Below are positions 1 to 8,714 of a stretch of 13,524 nucleotides of DNA, piece after piece. A program made the translations under genes and the position numbers. The stretch spans positions 156,757-170,280 of the forward strand of contig NW_003133351.1 of the NCBI RefSeq assembly GCF_000003605.2, given 5' to 3'. Source of the stretch: Saccoglossus kowalevskii (lineage: Eukaryota > Hemichordata > Enteropneusta > Harrimaniidae). How positions within the stretch are numbered: the first letter of the stretch is position 1; each line of letters begins with the position of its first letter. The notes beneath the pieces were generated by a model. That model did not search any database. It was not told the origin of the DNA and was given only the letters and a program-made list of their open reading frames with translations.

Positions 1-540
1 CAAATAGTTCAATTGCTTTGATATTACATATATAGATACTACATGTAGACCTTTCTCAGATTTGTTCATTTCGTGATGATATCTTCAATTCTCTAATTTT
101 GGTGAATATTTTTGTCATTTTTGGTAGAAAGTGATATTTTCGACTTCTCGTTAAAAACTGTAAGTCTGATTGCTTTGATATTACATATATAGGTACTACA
201 TGTAGACCTTTCTCAGATTTGTTCATTTCGTGATGATATCTTCAATTCTCTAATTTTGGTGAATATTTTTGTCATTTTTGGTAAAAAGTGATATTTTCGA
301 CTTCTTCTTAAAAACCAAAAGTTCAATTGCTTTGATATTACATATATAGATACTACATTAAGATCTTTCTCAGATTTGTTTATTTTGTGATGATATCTTC
401 AATTCTCTAATTTTAGTGAATATTTTTGTCATTTTTGGTAGAAAGTGATATTTTCGACTTCTCGTTAAAAACTGTAAGTCCGATTGCTTTGATACTATAC
501 ATATTGTTCATTTTCTAATGATGTCTTCAGTTCTTTAATT
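1..540. repeat. 157-bp satellite array, about 3.3 units
   Basis: Four tandem copies of an AT-rich unit. The anchor TTGCTTTGATA starts at 13, 170, 327 and 484, an exact spacing of 157 bp each time. The array is cut by the left window edge. The fourth copy is degenerate, has lost about 45 bp after its start and fades out near 540. Unit junctions alternate: copies 2 and 4 are entered through GTAAGTC(T/C)GATTG, copies 1 and 3 through AGTTCAATTG, so the higher-order period may be 314 bp. No coding potential is seen. It probably lies in an upstream intron of the anion exchanger gene. Confidence 0.93.
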
Positions 541-955
541 GAAATGTGCATTCCTAGCAGCGGAGCTACCTCAGCCGATAGGCTGCTTGTTTAAATGTAT
601 TTAACATGCTTTTTTTTTTCTTAAACTCATTTCTTAAAAATAATTTGGAGAGATATTACTGTCCATGAGCTGGCCTCTTTTATGTTTGTCTTCTTATAAC
701 TGTGGCACTAAATTTTTAAATCGTTTCAAACATTAGTTTCATTTCACAAGACAATTCTGTATTTGTGCTGCTAGAAGTTGATGCACCAAATCAAAAGTGA
801 AAGCATTTTCATATGTATGGCATTACGCTGCTTCATTTTTGTACCCTCATGTGCAAAGCACAAAATGGGAGTATATGCATTTATTTATCCTGTCTGCATT
901 GTACCTTGTCTGTATCATCGTAGATGAAGGTCAAGGTATATGAGAGGAACATGTC
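541..955. other. non-coding, probable intron
   Basis: No exon, RNA gene or mobile element is recognised here. A short hairpin (AGCAGC at 556-561 against GCTGCT at 582-587, 20-nt loop) sits in a slightly GC-richer patch that may be a remnant of a repeat I cannot name. Confidence 0.5.
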
Positions 956-1016
956 TGTTGTTGTTGTTGTCGTCGTCGTCGTTGACTCAGTCTTAAAACT
1001 ATTCGGGGGGGGGGGG
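956..1016. repeat. (TTG/TCG)n microsatellite and G12 run
   Basis: A trinucleotide tract changes from GTT units to GTC units at about 956-983. A run of 12 G follows at 1005-1016. Right after it, GGTTACAATAACT (1015-1027) recurs exactly at 1103-1115, a short local duplication. The poly-Thr and poly-Pro translations of this stretch on the minus strand are products of the repeat, not a gene. Confidence 0.85.
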
Positions 1017-1118
1017 TTACAATAACTTGGATTATTGTACATGTTCTTTGTATATTTCTTGAGATATTGGTCAAATTTCAATTAAAATTATCTTCTTCTT
1101 GTGGTTACAATAACTCAA

Positions 1119-1205
1119 ACAATCTTATCAATTGCTATGAAATGTCAGCCAATTAAGTTCTATTTTTTTGTAACTAGCAAGCTCAATTTTCAAGATAAAA
1201 TTTGA
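1119..1205. repeat. 87-bp direct repeat, source copy
   Basis: This 87-bp block, beginning ACAATCTTATCAATTG, recurs at 1448-1534 with a single T-to-G difference, 329 bp downstream in the same orientation. The first copy sits in ordinary AT-rich intron-like sequence. The second begins exactly where a 28S rRNA fragment ends. The first is therefore probably the source and the second a copy carried into the patchwork insertion. Confidence 0.9.
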
Positions 1206-1364
1206 CTGAATTAAAACATTTGTTTGACATGAAATGGGTAGACAGAATGAAGTCATTATACTGCTGATAATGAAAACTAGACTTGCTGTCCATGACTAAT
1301 TTTTTAGCATTTTCTGAAATGTTTCAAGAAACATTTAATGTATTATAATTTGGTACAAATCCAT

Positions 1365-1401
1365 GTGTATTAATTACCTACGTTATTATTATTAATTACC
1401 T

Positions 1402-1449
<48 letters not shown>

Positions 1450-1558
1450 AATCTTATCAATTGCTATGAAATGTCAGCCAATTAAGTTCTATTTTTGTGT
1501 AACTAGCAAGCTCAATTTTCAAGATAAAATTTGAAGGTCAAGTGTATTAATTACCTAC
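1365..1558. repeat. 160-bp patchwork insertion between 17-bp direct repeats
   Basis: The 17-mer GTGTATTAATTACCTAC occurs at 1365-1381 and 1542-1558, bracketing 160 bp. In order the bracketed part holds a partial third copy of the same motif (TATTAATTACCTACG, 1390-1404), a 48-nt piece of 28S rRNA (1402-1449), an 87-bp copy of sequence from 1119-1205 (now at 1448-1534), and 7 nt ending at 1541. The junctions share 3 nt (ACG) and 2 nt (AC) of microhomology. This is the expected appearance of a templated repair patch or a chimeric retroposed insert. The pieces are visible directly; the mechanism is inferred. Confidence 0.8.
1402..1449 (+). pseudogene. 28S rRNA fragment (domain VI, 48 nt)
   Basis: The stretch from ACGTGAGCTGGGTTTAG through CGTCGTGAGACAGG to TTTTACCCTAC matches, as far as I can recall it, the highly conserved segment of eukaryotic large-subunit rRNA downstream of the sarcin-ricin loop, in sense orientation. 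In a real 28S gene it would follow AGGGA and continue TGATG; neither flank is present, so this is an isolated fragment. It is much GC-richer than its surroundings. It cannot make a functional rRNA and is not part of an rDNA unit. Confidence 0.9.
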
Positions 1559-2305
1559 ATTATATAATAGTTATCAAAGTTCTAGTTTACCTATTTCAAG
1601 AATCACTAAAATTTCACTGACATTTTTATAAGTGGTTAGATGGGCATATTTCACAGAGCTTTTCTCAAGGATGTAGTAGAAGTTTTTTGGCACATGTTAA
1701 TCAAAATGAACTTTTTATATTTTATAGAATCTATAAGTAAAACTAATTATTCTATGAAAAATTCATAGATTTATCATAAATAGAATGTGTTTAAAGCAGT
1801 GGTCAAAATTAACAACTTGCACTGTTGCACATTCCCATGTATTTTAAATAATTATTAAATCACACAGTTAAGTATGGAGTCTATTATTAGATGCTGAAGA
1901 TTTCATGTTTCTCATGTTTTGATCTAAATTTTGTATTTAAAAAAAATTGTGATATCCTTCTTCACGGTACTCATTTGAATTGAACTCAATTTGCACAACA
2001 ACTAGCCTTTTTTTAGGTATCTAATATTCATTATAGACTTGGGTATTTCCAGTGGTTTGTAACAGGATTATTTTTTGTGAAAATGTATGCACAATAATTT
2101 GCATAATTAAAGAAATTTTCTCTCTGCTTTTTTTTTGTATTTAATACAACATTTTAATAACTCAAGATCTCATTTGCTTCAAGTTTGTCAAAACAATATT
2201 CCACCTTATTTTTGATGCCTGTGCGTTATGTTTTCTAAGTTTTGAGTTAATTTTGACTAGAATAAAAAGACTTGTTTATTCACACAATGTATTTTTGTGT
2301 TATAG
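1559..2305. other. non-coding, intron upstream of SLC4 exon
   Basis: AT-rich sequence with no exon or repeat that I recognise. It ends in an ordinary splice acceptor (a T-rich stretch, then TTATAG at 2300-2305) in front of the SLC4 exon. The preceding exon, expected to encode the stretch before the last transmembrane segments, is not visible in the window, so this intron is at least 2.3 kb long. Confidence 0.6.
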
Positions 2306-2479
2306 GTTAGAACATACAGAATACACTTATTTACTCTACTACAGTTAGTATGTCTGGCTTTATTGTGGGTGGTGAAGTCAACTGTTGTAGCATTAGCTTT
2401 TCCATTTGTCCTCGTTCTCATGGTACCAGTACGATTGAAGGTTCTTGCACGGATATTTACACCAATTGAACTAGACGCA
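2306..2479 (+). CDS. SLC4-family anion exchanger, penultimate coding exon
   Basis: This exon encodes 58 residues in phase 0 on both sides, between an acceptor TTATAG and a donor GTAAGT. The product is a membrane chloride/bicarbonate exchanger of the band 3 (AE1/AE2/AE3) group. The exon covers the end of the membrane domain: HLFTLLQ, then LLWVVKST, then LAFPFVLVLMVPVRLKVL, IFTPIELDA. Human AE1 has LWVVKST, PFVLILTVPLRR and IFRNVELQ at matching positions. The lysine in WVVKST corresponds to human AE1 Lys851, known for pyridoxal-phosphate labelling. The match favours AE over sodium-bicarbonate cotransporters, whose equivalent segment reads LWILKST followed by a different tail. The exon is open throughout with no damage. 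AE1, AE2 and AE3 cannot be told apart from the tail, and invertebrates often have a single AE gene. Confidence 0.93.
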
Positions 2480-3451
2480 GTAAGTATTATTAATATTATT
2501 ACTCAATTATGTACTGTAGATGGAGTCATTTGAAATATCATTGGTATTGTCTAAAAGTGATATGCAAATCTTAAATCAAGTTTGCTGCATAATTAAAACC
2601 ACCAAGTCTTTGCAGTAGGTGCATCTGTACATTGTGGTGTCAATGTTATGACGACTGTCATTTACCAAGTGACAACCTGGCCACACTATATTTAGTCCCT
2701 GTTCAGATGCAGTCTGAAAACAGGAACTTCTGGATTGACCTCTGTGCGTCCCTGTGTTTGTGCAATCACATTCAAACTTCACACATACATCATGCATAAT
2801 ATTGATTTTGTTGAAACTTTGTACATACATTGGACATTATGGGACCTTGTTGCACGTCATTTTGCTATTCAGATGGGATTCAAAATGGCCGACTGGTGGC
2901 TGGTTTCTCTTAATCAATGCAGTTCTAGTGCCATATCTCTAACATGTTTGATTGATTATGTTCAAATTGTCTATATTCATTATACATCATGTCATAGATA
3001 TACAGACATATTCAAAATGGCAGACTAGTGGCCATTTTGTTTTAATTATTGCTATTTCTAGAGCAATATCTCTCAATATTGAAAAGTACTCATTTGACGA
3101 TCAGATACAAGATGACTGAATGTCAAACATTTTAATGATGACAAATTATCATAATCTACCTCTGGATCCATATCTCTGACATGTTTATGTTTAATCAAAA
3201 CTATATATCTTAAATTTACAATATTTAGGGAAAAAAGTGTTTGTGAGTGGATTTGTCATTATGTTAGAAACTGACTTATCTAAAATGACTGAATGATTTC
3301 AATATGATGTAAGCCCAGGGTGACTGAGTATAAACACAGAAAAATAACCGTGATAACTTTTGTAAATAATTAGGTGCAATCTTGTTATTGTCAGTTCGAT
3401 CACCTGGTAGACAAAATGTCATTAAAAGTTGGAATTTGTTTATTGTTACAG
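2480..3451 (+). other. last intron of the SLC4 gene
   Basis: It runs from the donor GTAAGT to the acceptor TTGTTACAG, 972 bp, phase 0. It holds a degenerate repeat (about 2870-3200) but no gene. The open frames across 2735-3028 on the plus strand and 2576-2830 on the minus strand have no recognisable domain and fall inside this intron. Confidence 0.85.
2870..3200. repeat. degenerate tandem repeat, about 130 bp
   Basis: ATTCAAAATGGCCGACTGGTGGC (2878-2900) recurs as ATTCAAAATGGCAGACTAGTGGC starting at 3009, 131 bp later. The motif CATATCTCT (near 2930, followed by AACATGTTT) recurs as AATATCTCT near 3063 and as CATATCTCTGACATGTTT near 3170. The copies are strongly diverged and unevenly spaced. 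It looks like an old tandem or dispersed repeat inside the intron; I do not recognise the family. Confidence 0.6.
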
Positions 3452-3526
3452 ATTGACAATGATGAAGGTGAGGATGATGATGATGATGATTTGGATGTAT
3501 ATAGGCGGGTACATATGCCATTATAA
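3452..3526 (+). CDS. SLC4-family anion exchanger, last coding exon
   Basis: This exon encodes the final 24 residues and a TAA stop, in phase 0 after the acceptor TTGTTACAG. The peptide is the short acidic cytoplasmic tail: IDNDEGE, six aspartates from a GAT run, LDVY, and a C-terminal HMPL. Human AE1 ends with LDADD, an acidic stretch, DEYDE and AMPV, so the order acidic, tyrosine, MP-hydrophobic end is kept. The LDADD motif is reported to bind carbonic anhydrase II in human AE1; the matching IDNDE is the first thing encoded after the splice junction. The GAT6 run makes the tail prone to length change. 3' UTR follows directly. Confidence 0.9.
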   Translation: MDNDEGEDDDDDDLDVYRRVHMPL

Positions 3527-4312
3527 ACATTCAACTTTCTAGCATACATCTGTGCTAGCTATATTTGGTGACATAGTTGTGCTGTAACACAATACATGTA
3601 CAATACATAATAATATCCAAGGGTTACTGCTTTGCTGAATGCGAATGCGAATGTGAAGATGATTAAAACCGCACAGTGGTGAATCATAGAATAATGCTCC
3701 TTGACTGATATGAAAAATATTGAAATGTTTGAAGACAATCTACTTTATGGATGGTGCTATGTGATGTACTTGATGCTGTGATAATTATTTAATGACCTAG
3801 AAAATGATGATTTAGCCTTGAGAGATCTATATTTATTCTATAATCAATGATGTTAAACATCTACTAAGTATATTTGATTGCATACATAAACTTTTTCTGA
3901 TAGCATTTATATTTTAGTATCTTAGGGTATCCTCTATTCATGGAACATCTGAAAGATAATTTTGAATACTTAATTTTTGATTTCAAAATTTCAACCCCTA
4001 TGTTGATCTGTAAGTCTTTGGTGTGTACAATGTGATGGCTATTATTGTAGTAATAGGGAAAATGTGCATATTTTTTATTGAGAAATACAGTAAACTTTTG
4101 TGTAAAAAAGAAATGAATGGTTGTTTAATTAGTGGCTTGTTCAAGGTCTACAACATTTTTTCGAAAGACAATTTTGTTGAAAGTTTATTTTGTCAAATAA
4201 CAATTTTGTTGTAAGTCATCATTATTATACTACCACATAATATGGGACAAATTAAGGAAATTATTGCTCACAATATTCCTGTGATGTAAAAGAAACAATT
4301 TTGATGATCTAA

Positions 4313-4318
4313 AATAAA
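4313..4318 (+). terminator. candidate poly(A) signal of the SLC4 gene
   Basis: This is the first AATAAA after the stop codon, about 790 nt downstream. It is followed within 40 nt by a T-run (CAGTTTTTTTAG) and a GT-rich stretch (AAGTTGTTGACC), as expected for a cleavage site. Other hexamers farther on could be used instead, so the 3' end is not settled. Confidence 0.3.
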
Positions 4319-5944
4319 AAAAATCAGTTTTTTTAGAAAGTTGTTGACCATATCTGATTCACTGGTAATTCTGTCAAAAAATGTGTTTGTCTGGTGCTCC
4401 CAAACATTAATCTTTTCCCCCCATATAGTAGTAAAAATTAATAATATTAGCTATGAATTATGAAATCAGTTGCATTATTGGTTAAAATTAAAAGTTTGTC
4501 ACATGCAGCAGGGGTGAGGTCATTACCTGGTGTTTAACAAATGTTTAACATACCGGTAGTTGTGTGAATAAGTTGTGATCATGACTTACTAAAAAGCTGT
4601 CTTCTTGTGTTTAGATCTTTAAAAAACATGCAATACAATACAATTTATACCACGTTTGTTGGTAAGTAGATATGTGGATAAACTCTTAATTAAATGGTTT
4701 TTTGACAAAATGTTGTACACCACTTAGTAATGTTAGTAATATATTATTGACACTTAATTTATGGAAGCTAAAATAAAAACAACAAATTGATCTCACACTT
4801 TACTGTATTGTCGGACTGGTCCTTGATTCAACCTAAATAGCTATTGTATGAATATCAAAATTAATGATTACAAATTTATGCTAAGATTTTGGGATTGATG
4901 CATGACTTTTAGAATTTAAAAAATGTGTGATATGAAAACAAATTGTGATCAATGTTTCATCATAACAATATGCGTTGGTTCTCTGTGTAGTATAATCACA
5001 CTACCTAGTATGGCTGTATACCGCTCATTACACCAAGTGTGTGTACAGTTGACATTGTTAAAATGTTTGATTCATTAACTTACCGGTATCTCTGATAAAA
5101 ATCAGACCACAAATGATACAAAACAAAATTATAATTGGGATCATTGACACATCTGTGTTATTTACCTGGTTGCTTACTGATATGTTACTATATAGTATTG
5201 TGTAACAGGTTTATAATCAAGACTGGACAGTGCTTATCTTGGTTAATATGAATACAATACAATACAATCACACCTATCTTAATAAAGTATAATCCTGTGA
5301 CCTAGTGTTTTCACCTGTTACTCTCACTACTATACTAGTTTATACACCAAAACAAAAAACAATGCCCACTACATTTTCTGAATGTTTTTTTGAATACGTG
5401 TCAAGATCTTTGTGATTGAAATTGGTTTGTATGACACCACCTGCATTTTGCTCAATGGTTCATGAAAGCTAGTTCCAATCACACAAATGTCTCAGGACAA
5501 ACCCAGCAAAACAGTTAACAATTTAGCTATCAACTTATCTTTTGGTGTGCGGAACAATATGACAATGACAGTATGAAGCAACCATGTTAAATGGTTTATA
5601 AATATGTATTTAAATGTGTGAAGAAATGTATTAATTCCTCAGTTTACAGTAATACAGTGTGGGTGGAATTTATTTTTGTTGGCTAAGTAAAATAATTTAT
5701 GAAAGCCGGAAATATTTTGCTGAACTCTGTGAATAAACTTATATATATGTTATATATACTACTTTAACATAGAACATTACGTTTTTTCAAATTTTGATGA
5801 TATACATATATAAATGTTATGTTGTGTAAACTTTCATATAAAAATATTGAACCATTTTCACAAGATGTGCGTTATCAGTGATGTTAAATTTGTTATTGCT
5901 TAATTCATGTCTATTTGGTGAAGTCAGTTATTTATTTTTTATAG

Positions 5945-6036
5945 TATCTGGATGTTAGTTCAGCAGAATTTATTTTCATACCAGTTCTTTGTGACTATAC
6001 TGTGTTATTGTTTTGTACGTGTATTTATTTTGTCCA
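5945..6036 (+). other. exon-like segment, possible alternative or unrelated exon
   Basis: A strong acceptor (T-rich, ending TTTTTTATAG at 5944) precedes 92 nt that end at a consensus donor GTAAGTGG (from 6037). Only the frame starting with the first base is open; it begins YLDVSSAEF, becomes hydrophobic, and stops at 6038-6040 just past the donor. That phase fits the phase-0 donor of the SLC4 exon at 2479, so this could be an alternative last exon or a non-coding exon. Such sites also arise by chance in AT-rich DNA. I do not recognise the peptide. Confidence 0.2.
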
Positions 6037-7895
6037 GTAAGTGGAGATTTACACATGCTATATGTATTATTTGTCATATTACTCAAATTATGACATGTGC
6101 GACGGGTCTTTGCAGCATTCATAATAAACAAAAACACATTTCAATATTTTGAACAAAATGGAATTTTACTTTGATGTAAGTTTTGCTCAATTTTGAGCTT
6201 GTGAAAAGTTACGTCAACGCTGTTGTCTGCACATCTGCATGTAATCATCATTGCTGTTGGAAATCCTGTAAAATGCACTGAATTGATGTGCCACTTGAAG
6301 TGAATTTGCCAGAATAAACTTGTGCCAGCATTTCCATACAATTAACTCTCTATCGTATAAGCAACAGAATAAGCAATGAGCTTAAATGACATGTAACAGA
6401 CCCAATTTGTGTTGTCTATGTTAAAGCTGTACTGCTGACATCTTTGATACGTAATATGCATAATATAATCAATGCAATGGTTACACTATTCACAAGATAT
6501 CTGTCTTGCCTATAGACAGACTTCACCAAGCAGTTATGTACATGTATATTAATTTGTGATGAAAATGGATTCTGAATTTTACAAATATTGTACGCACAAT
6601 CAATTAAAGTTTCTGTAAATAAATTTTGCAATATCATTCATCCTTGTAATTGGTTGAAAGCACCCATATCCACGTTTAAACCGACTTCTCTATGAAAATG
6701 TTATATAAATACAAATGAGAGTTTATGATTTTATTGATACTACTGACTAAACAAAATAGTCACTGTATTTAATGTAATGTGCATGTCTGGTTCTTGTATT
6801 TGGACGTGTGCACTTTATTGTACAACAATCTAACTACTACTACTTGAAAGATAACAGTACTTTTCAGCAACAATTAATGTCACAATAATTATAACCACAT
6901 GCATTTTCAGTTATAATAATATCTGCCAAAATACAAACCCTATAAAAAATATTGTTCACACACACGCACAACAGCAGTGTACAGTGTTAAGATGATTGTG
7001 ATTAATTGAAATAGTGTGAATCAACAATTCCTTTAGGATTTAGAGAGTATGTTACTTTGTGGATAATTCAGTAAAATGTAGAGTTGAGATTAACAAGTAA
7101 ACACAATAAATGTTTCATGTTTACTGATTTCAATAATCTGTTTTTCACATATTAATGGTTTCTTTAAAGTTGAGAATGCAGAGTCTAAACTTCTGTTATC
7201 GATTGATTTCTTGCTCATAAGAATGAATTGTTTTGTAAATAACATTAGATAATGTTAAATTTGTTATACAGAGAGTGAGAGTGGCTGACTGTATCAGCTT
7301 ATAATAAAAGTTGCATATTATCTCTACACAGTCATTTTATTTACTGCCATTGACGACTACAGAAACATACAATATACCATTTGTACACTAAAGAGGTCTA
7401 AAAGGAAGTGTTTTGAAATTAGTGAGAAAACCCTACTCCAAATGTAGCATATCAAAAGTCATAAAATGATTTCTGTTTAAAAACTGAGGTATACATCAAG
7501 TTTTATTGATAGCATTTATAGTGGTAAAAAATATTTATTGCATCTTTAGAAATACAGTATTTCTATCAGTACAGTAGCAATAAAAGTATAATAATGAAAT
7601 AATAAAGAAAGAAGATATTATAATGTTAAGTATAAACGTAATATGTTAATTTTTTTTTCTATTAAGTTTAATAATAAAACTAAGACTAATAATAAAATTC
7701 AAAACAATCTATTCTTTCTTGAAAGGCTTTGTAAATTGTGAAACCTTTTTATAATTTCACATTCATCTGCACTGAGCAATCGAATGAAACAAAATAGATT
7801 GAATTGATCTAATTATATAGTTTTAGCTCTCCATTAGCAGATTGTAAAATGTTGGATTAGTATCTAAATAGGAAAAAATTACTGTACAATTTTGT

Positions 7896-7915
7896 TCGTT
7901 ATTCAGCAATAACGA
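7896..7915. repeat. short inverted repeat
   Basis: TCGTTATT (7896-7903) and AATAACGA (7908-7915) form an 8-bp stem with a 4-nt loop, just upstream of an inverted CCAAT box (ATTGG, 7924-7928). It may be part of a promoter-like patch, or chance. Confidence 0.4.
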
Positions 7916-7919
7916 GCAA

Positions 7920-8180
7920 TTTGATTGGACAATGCATTAAAGAAAATATCTCTAGTATTGCCAGAGAGGGCGCGTTTTAATATGCGTATAATTTGGTACT
8001 AGTCGATAGCATCTGTCAAAGTGTATTGACCGAACAAACGTACCATGCCTGGCGAAGATGGAACATTTCCTGGACACTCTAATCATATTAGCCGCAATTC
8101 CACCAGTCTAAGGAAACCATACTGAGTTTGTTATCGCATGTGACACTGATAGACCGATGAGAATCATGACAGCCGGCACA
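7920..8180. promoter_or_regulatory. CpG-richer, promoter-like patch
   Basis: About 215 nt from 7967 to 8180 hold 11 CpG dinucleotides in a neighbourhood where CpG is sparse. An inverted CCAAT box lies at 7924-7928 and a GC-rich box CCAGAGAGGGCGCG at 7961-7974. The composition resembles a promoter or first exon of an unidentified gene, or GC-rich foreign sequence. No TATA box is convincingly placed, and the direction is unknown. Confidence 0.25.
8045..8125 (+). CDS. 26-residue ORF, hypothetical
   Basis: A short frame starts MPGEDGTFPG and ends SLRKPY before TGA. It lies in the CpG-richer patch and has A at -3 and C at +4 around the ATG, a partly favourable start context. The codon mix is less AT-biased than the surrounding chance ORFs. 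No family is recognised and no splice donor follows directly. It could be a small peptide, the start of an unannotated exon, or chance. Confidence 0.15.
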   Translation: MPGEDGTFPGHSNHISRNSTSLRKPY

Positions 8181-8271
8181 AAATTATGATTAATAAATAA
8201 ATTGATGGAAAATGAATAAATTACTATAAAGAAATATTTTAAAACATAATATACACTGAATAGGAGTTAAA

Positions 8272-8356
8272 TACTTATTTGATTGAACGGATATAGCAAA
8301 CGCTGTCTCTGTTGTGTGATTGAATTCATCCACAAGACACTTAGTGCAAATAAGTA
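8272..8356. repeat. 10-bp inverted repeat before tRNA-Ala
   Basis: TACTTATTTG (8272-8281) and CAAATAAGTA (8347-8356) are perfect inverted copies 65 nt apart, ending 4 nt before the tRNA gene. This may be a small foldback element or a flanking remnant. The interval 8181-8360 otherwise shows nothing recognisable. Confidence 0.45.
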
Positions 8357-8360
8357 ACTT

Positions 8361-8433
8361 GGGGAACTAGCTCAGATGGTAGAGCGCTCGCTTAGCATGT
8401 GAGAGGTACCGGGATCGATGCCCGGGTTCTCCA
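8361..8433 (+). tRNA. tRNA-Ala (AGC)
   Basis: A complete 73-nt cloverleaf. The acceptor arm GGGGAAC pairs with GTTCTCC, followed by discriminator A. The D stem is GCTC/GAGC, the anticodon stem CTCGC/GTGAG (one G-T pair) with loop TTAGCAT giving anticodon AGC (8394-8396), and the T stem CCGGG/CCCGG. The third acceptor pair is G3-T70, the G-U pair that is the main identity signal for alanyl-tRNA synthetase. The A box is TAGCTCAGATGG (8368-8379) and the B-box region reads GGATCGATGCC. There is no intron. The 3' CCA would be added after transcription. It is transcribed by RNA polymerase III and serves cytosolic translation of alanine GCN codons. Confidence 0.97.
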
Positions 8434-8437
8434 TAAC

Positions 8438-8441
8438 TTTT
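8438..8441 (+). terminator. RNA polymerase III terminator
   Basis: A TTTT run 5 nt after the tRNA-Ala discriminator base, the normal pol III stop signal. Confidence 0.8.
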
Positions 8442-8445
8442 ATAG

Positions 8446-8489
8446 GCCGAAATAGCCCAGTTGGGAGAGCGTTAGACTGAAGATCTAAA
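8446..8489 (+). pseudogene. tRNA-Phe (GAA) 5' half, truncated
   Basis: The 44 nt match the first part of eukaryotic tRNA-Phe: acceptor strand GCCGAAA, A box TAGCCCAGTTGG, D-arm end GAGC, anticodon stem TTAGA/TCTAA with loop CTGAAGA (anticodon GAA at 8479-8481). The similarity stops just after the anticodon stem, with no T arm or 3' acceptor strand following. The D stem reads GCCC/GAGC, so one pair is mismatched where a normal gene has GCTC. It lies 12 nt after tRNA-Ala. It could be a tRNA gene cut by insertion of the following retrotransposon fragment, or the head of a tRNA-derived SINE. Confidence 0.88.
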
Positions 8490-8504
8490 CAGACTGACAA
8501 TTGA

Positions 8505-8593
8505 CGTGTAGCTTCAATTCGTAAAAACCAGAAAAAGCATACATATTTTCTCTTAGATTTTAAAAAGGCTTATGGCAGCATTTGGAGAGAAGG
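8505..8593 (+). pseudogene. fossil LINE reverse-transcriptase fragment (motif A)
   Basis: One frame is open from 8505 and reads KKHTYFLLDFKKAYGSIWRE. This is RT motif A of a LINE; functional elements usually have DFKKAYDS, so the second aspartate has become glycine (GGC at 8574). Fifteen nt separate it from the tRNA-Phe half. It is cut at about 8593 by the A-rich tail of the minus-strand LINE. It is on the opposite strand from that LINE and differs in sequence from its motif A (CIDFQKAFDS), so it is a separate, older element. I see no continuation beyond 11798. Confidence 0.75.
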
Positions 8594-8714
8594 TTTATTT
8601 TATTTATTTTTTATTCAACAAATAAATTTACATAGACAAGTACAAAAACAAAACAGCTACTTATAAAGATATAAACTAATACGCTAAGTATTGCGTTAGT
8701 GGTTCCCATCGGTT

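Larger units (their letters stand above)
3527..7889. other. 3' UTR and intergenic, no gene recognised
   Basis: 4.4 kb of AT-rich sequence. The beginning must be the 3' UTR of the anion exchanger. Beyond it are scattered AATAAA hexamers (for example 4313, 5281, 5732, 6123, 7303), short CAATA repeats near 4630 and 5250, and one exon-like segment at 5945-6036. The open frames at 4023-4214, 5952-6152, 6141-6341 and 6416-6637 show no domain or sustained coding character. No RNA gene or mobile element is recognised. Confidence 0.6.

Noticed and set aside
1-540. A CRISPR-like reading of the regular repeats
   Set aside because: Units are contiguous 157-bp copies with no unique spacers, in animal DNA.
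881-1081. Minus-strand ORF with poly-Pro and poly-Thr
   Set aside because: Produced by the G12 run and the GTT/GTC microsatellite; no domain.
2735-3028. Plus-strand ORFs in the SLC4 intron
   Set aside because: They lie inside an intron bounded by good splice sites and overlap a degenerate repeat; no recognisable motif.
3276-3530. Minus-strand ORF with a His-rich stretch
   Set aside because: Antisense of the GAT repeat in the last SLC4 exon.
4626-5270. CAATA pentanucleotide repeats near 4630 and 5250
   Set aside because: Only two or three units each; too short to be meaningful.
7961-7974. CTCF-like site (CCAGAGAGGGCGCG)
   Set aside because: Only the AGAGGGCG part fits the consensus; the CCA part is one base out of register.
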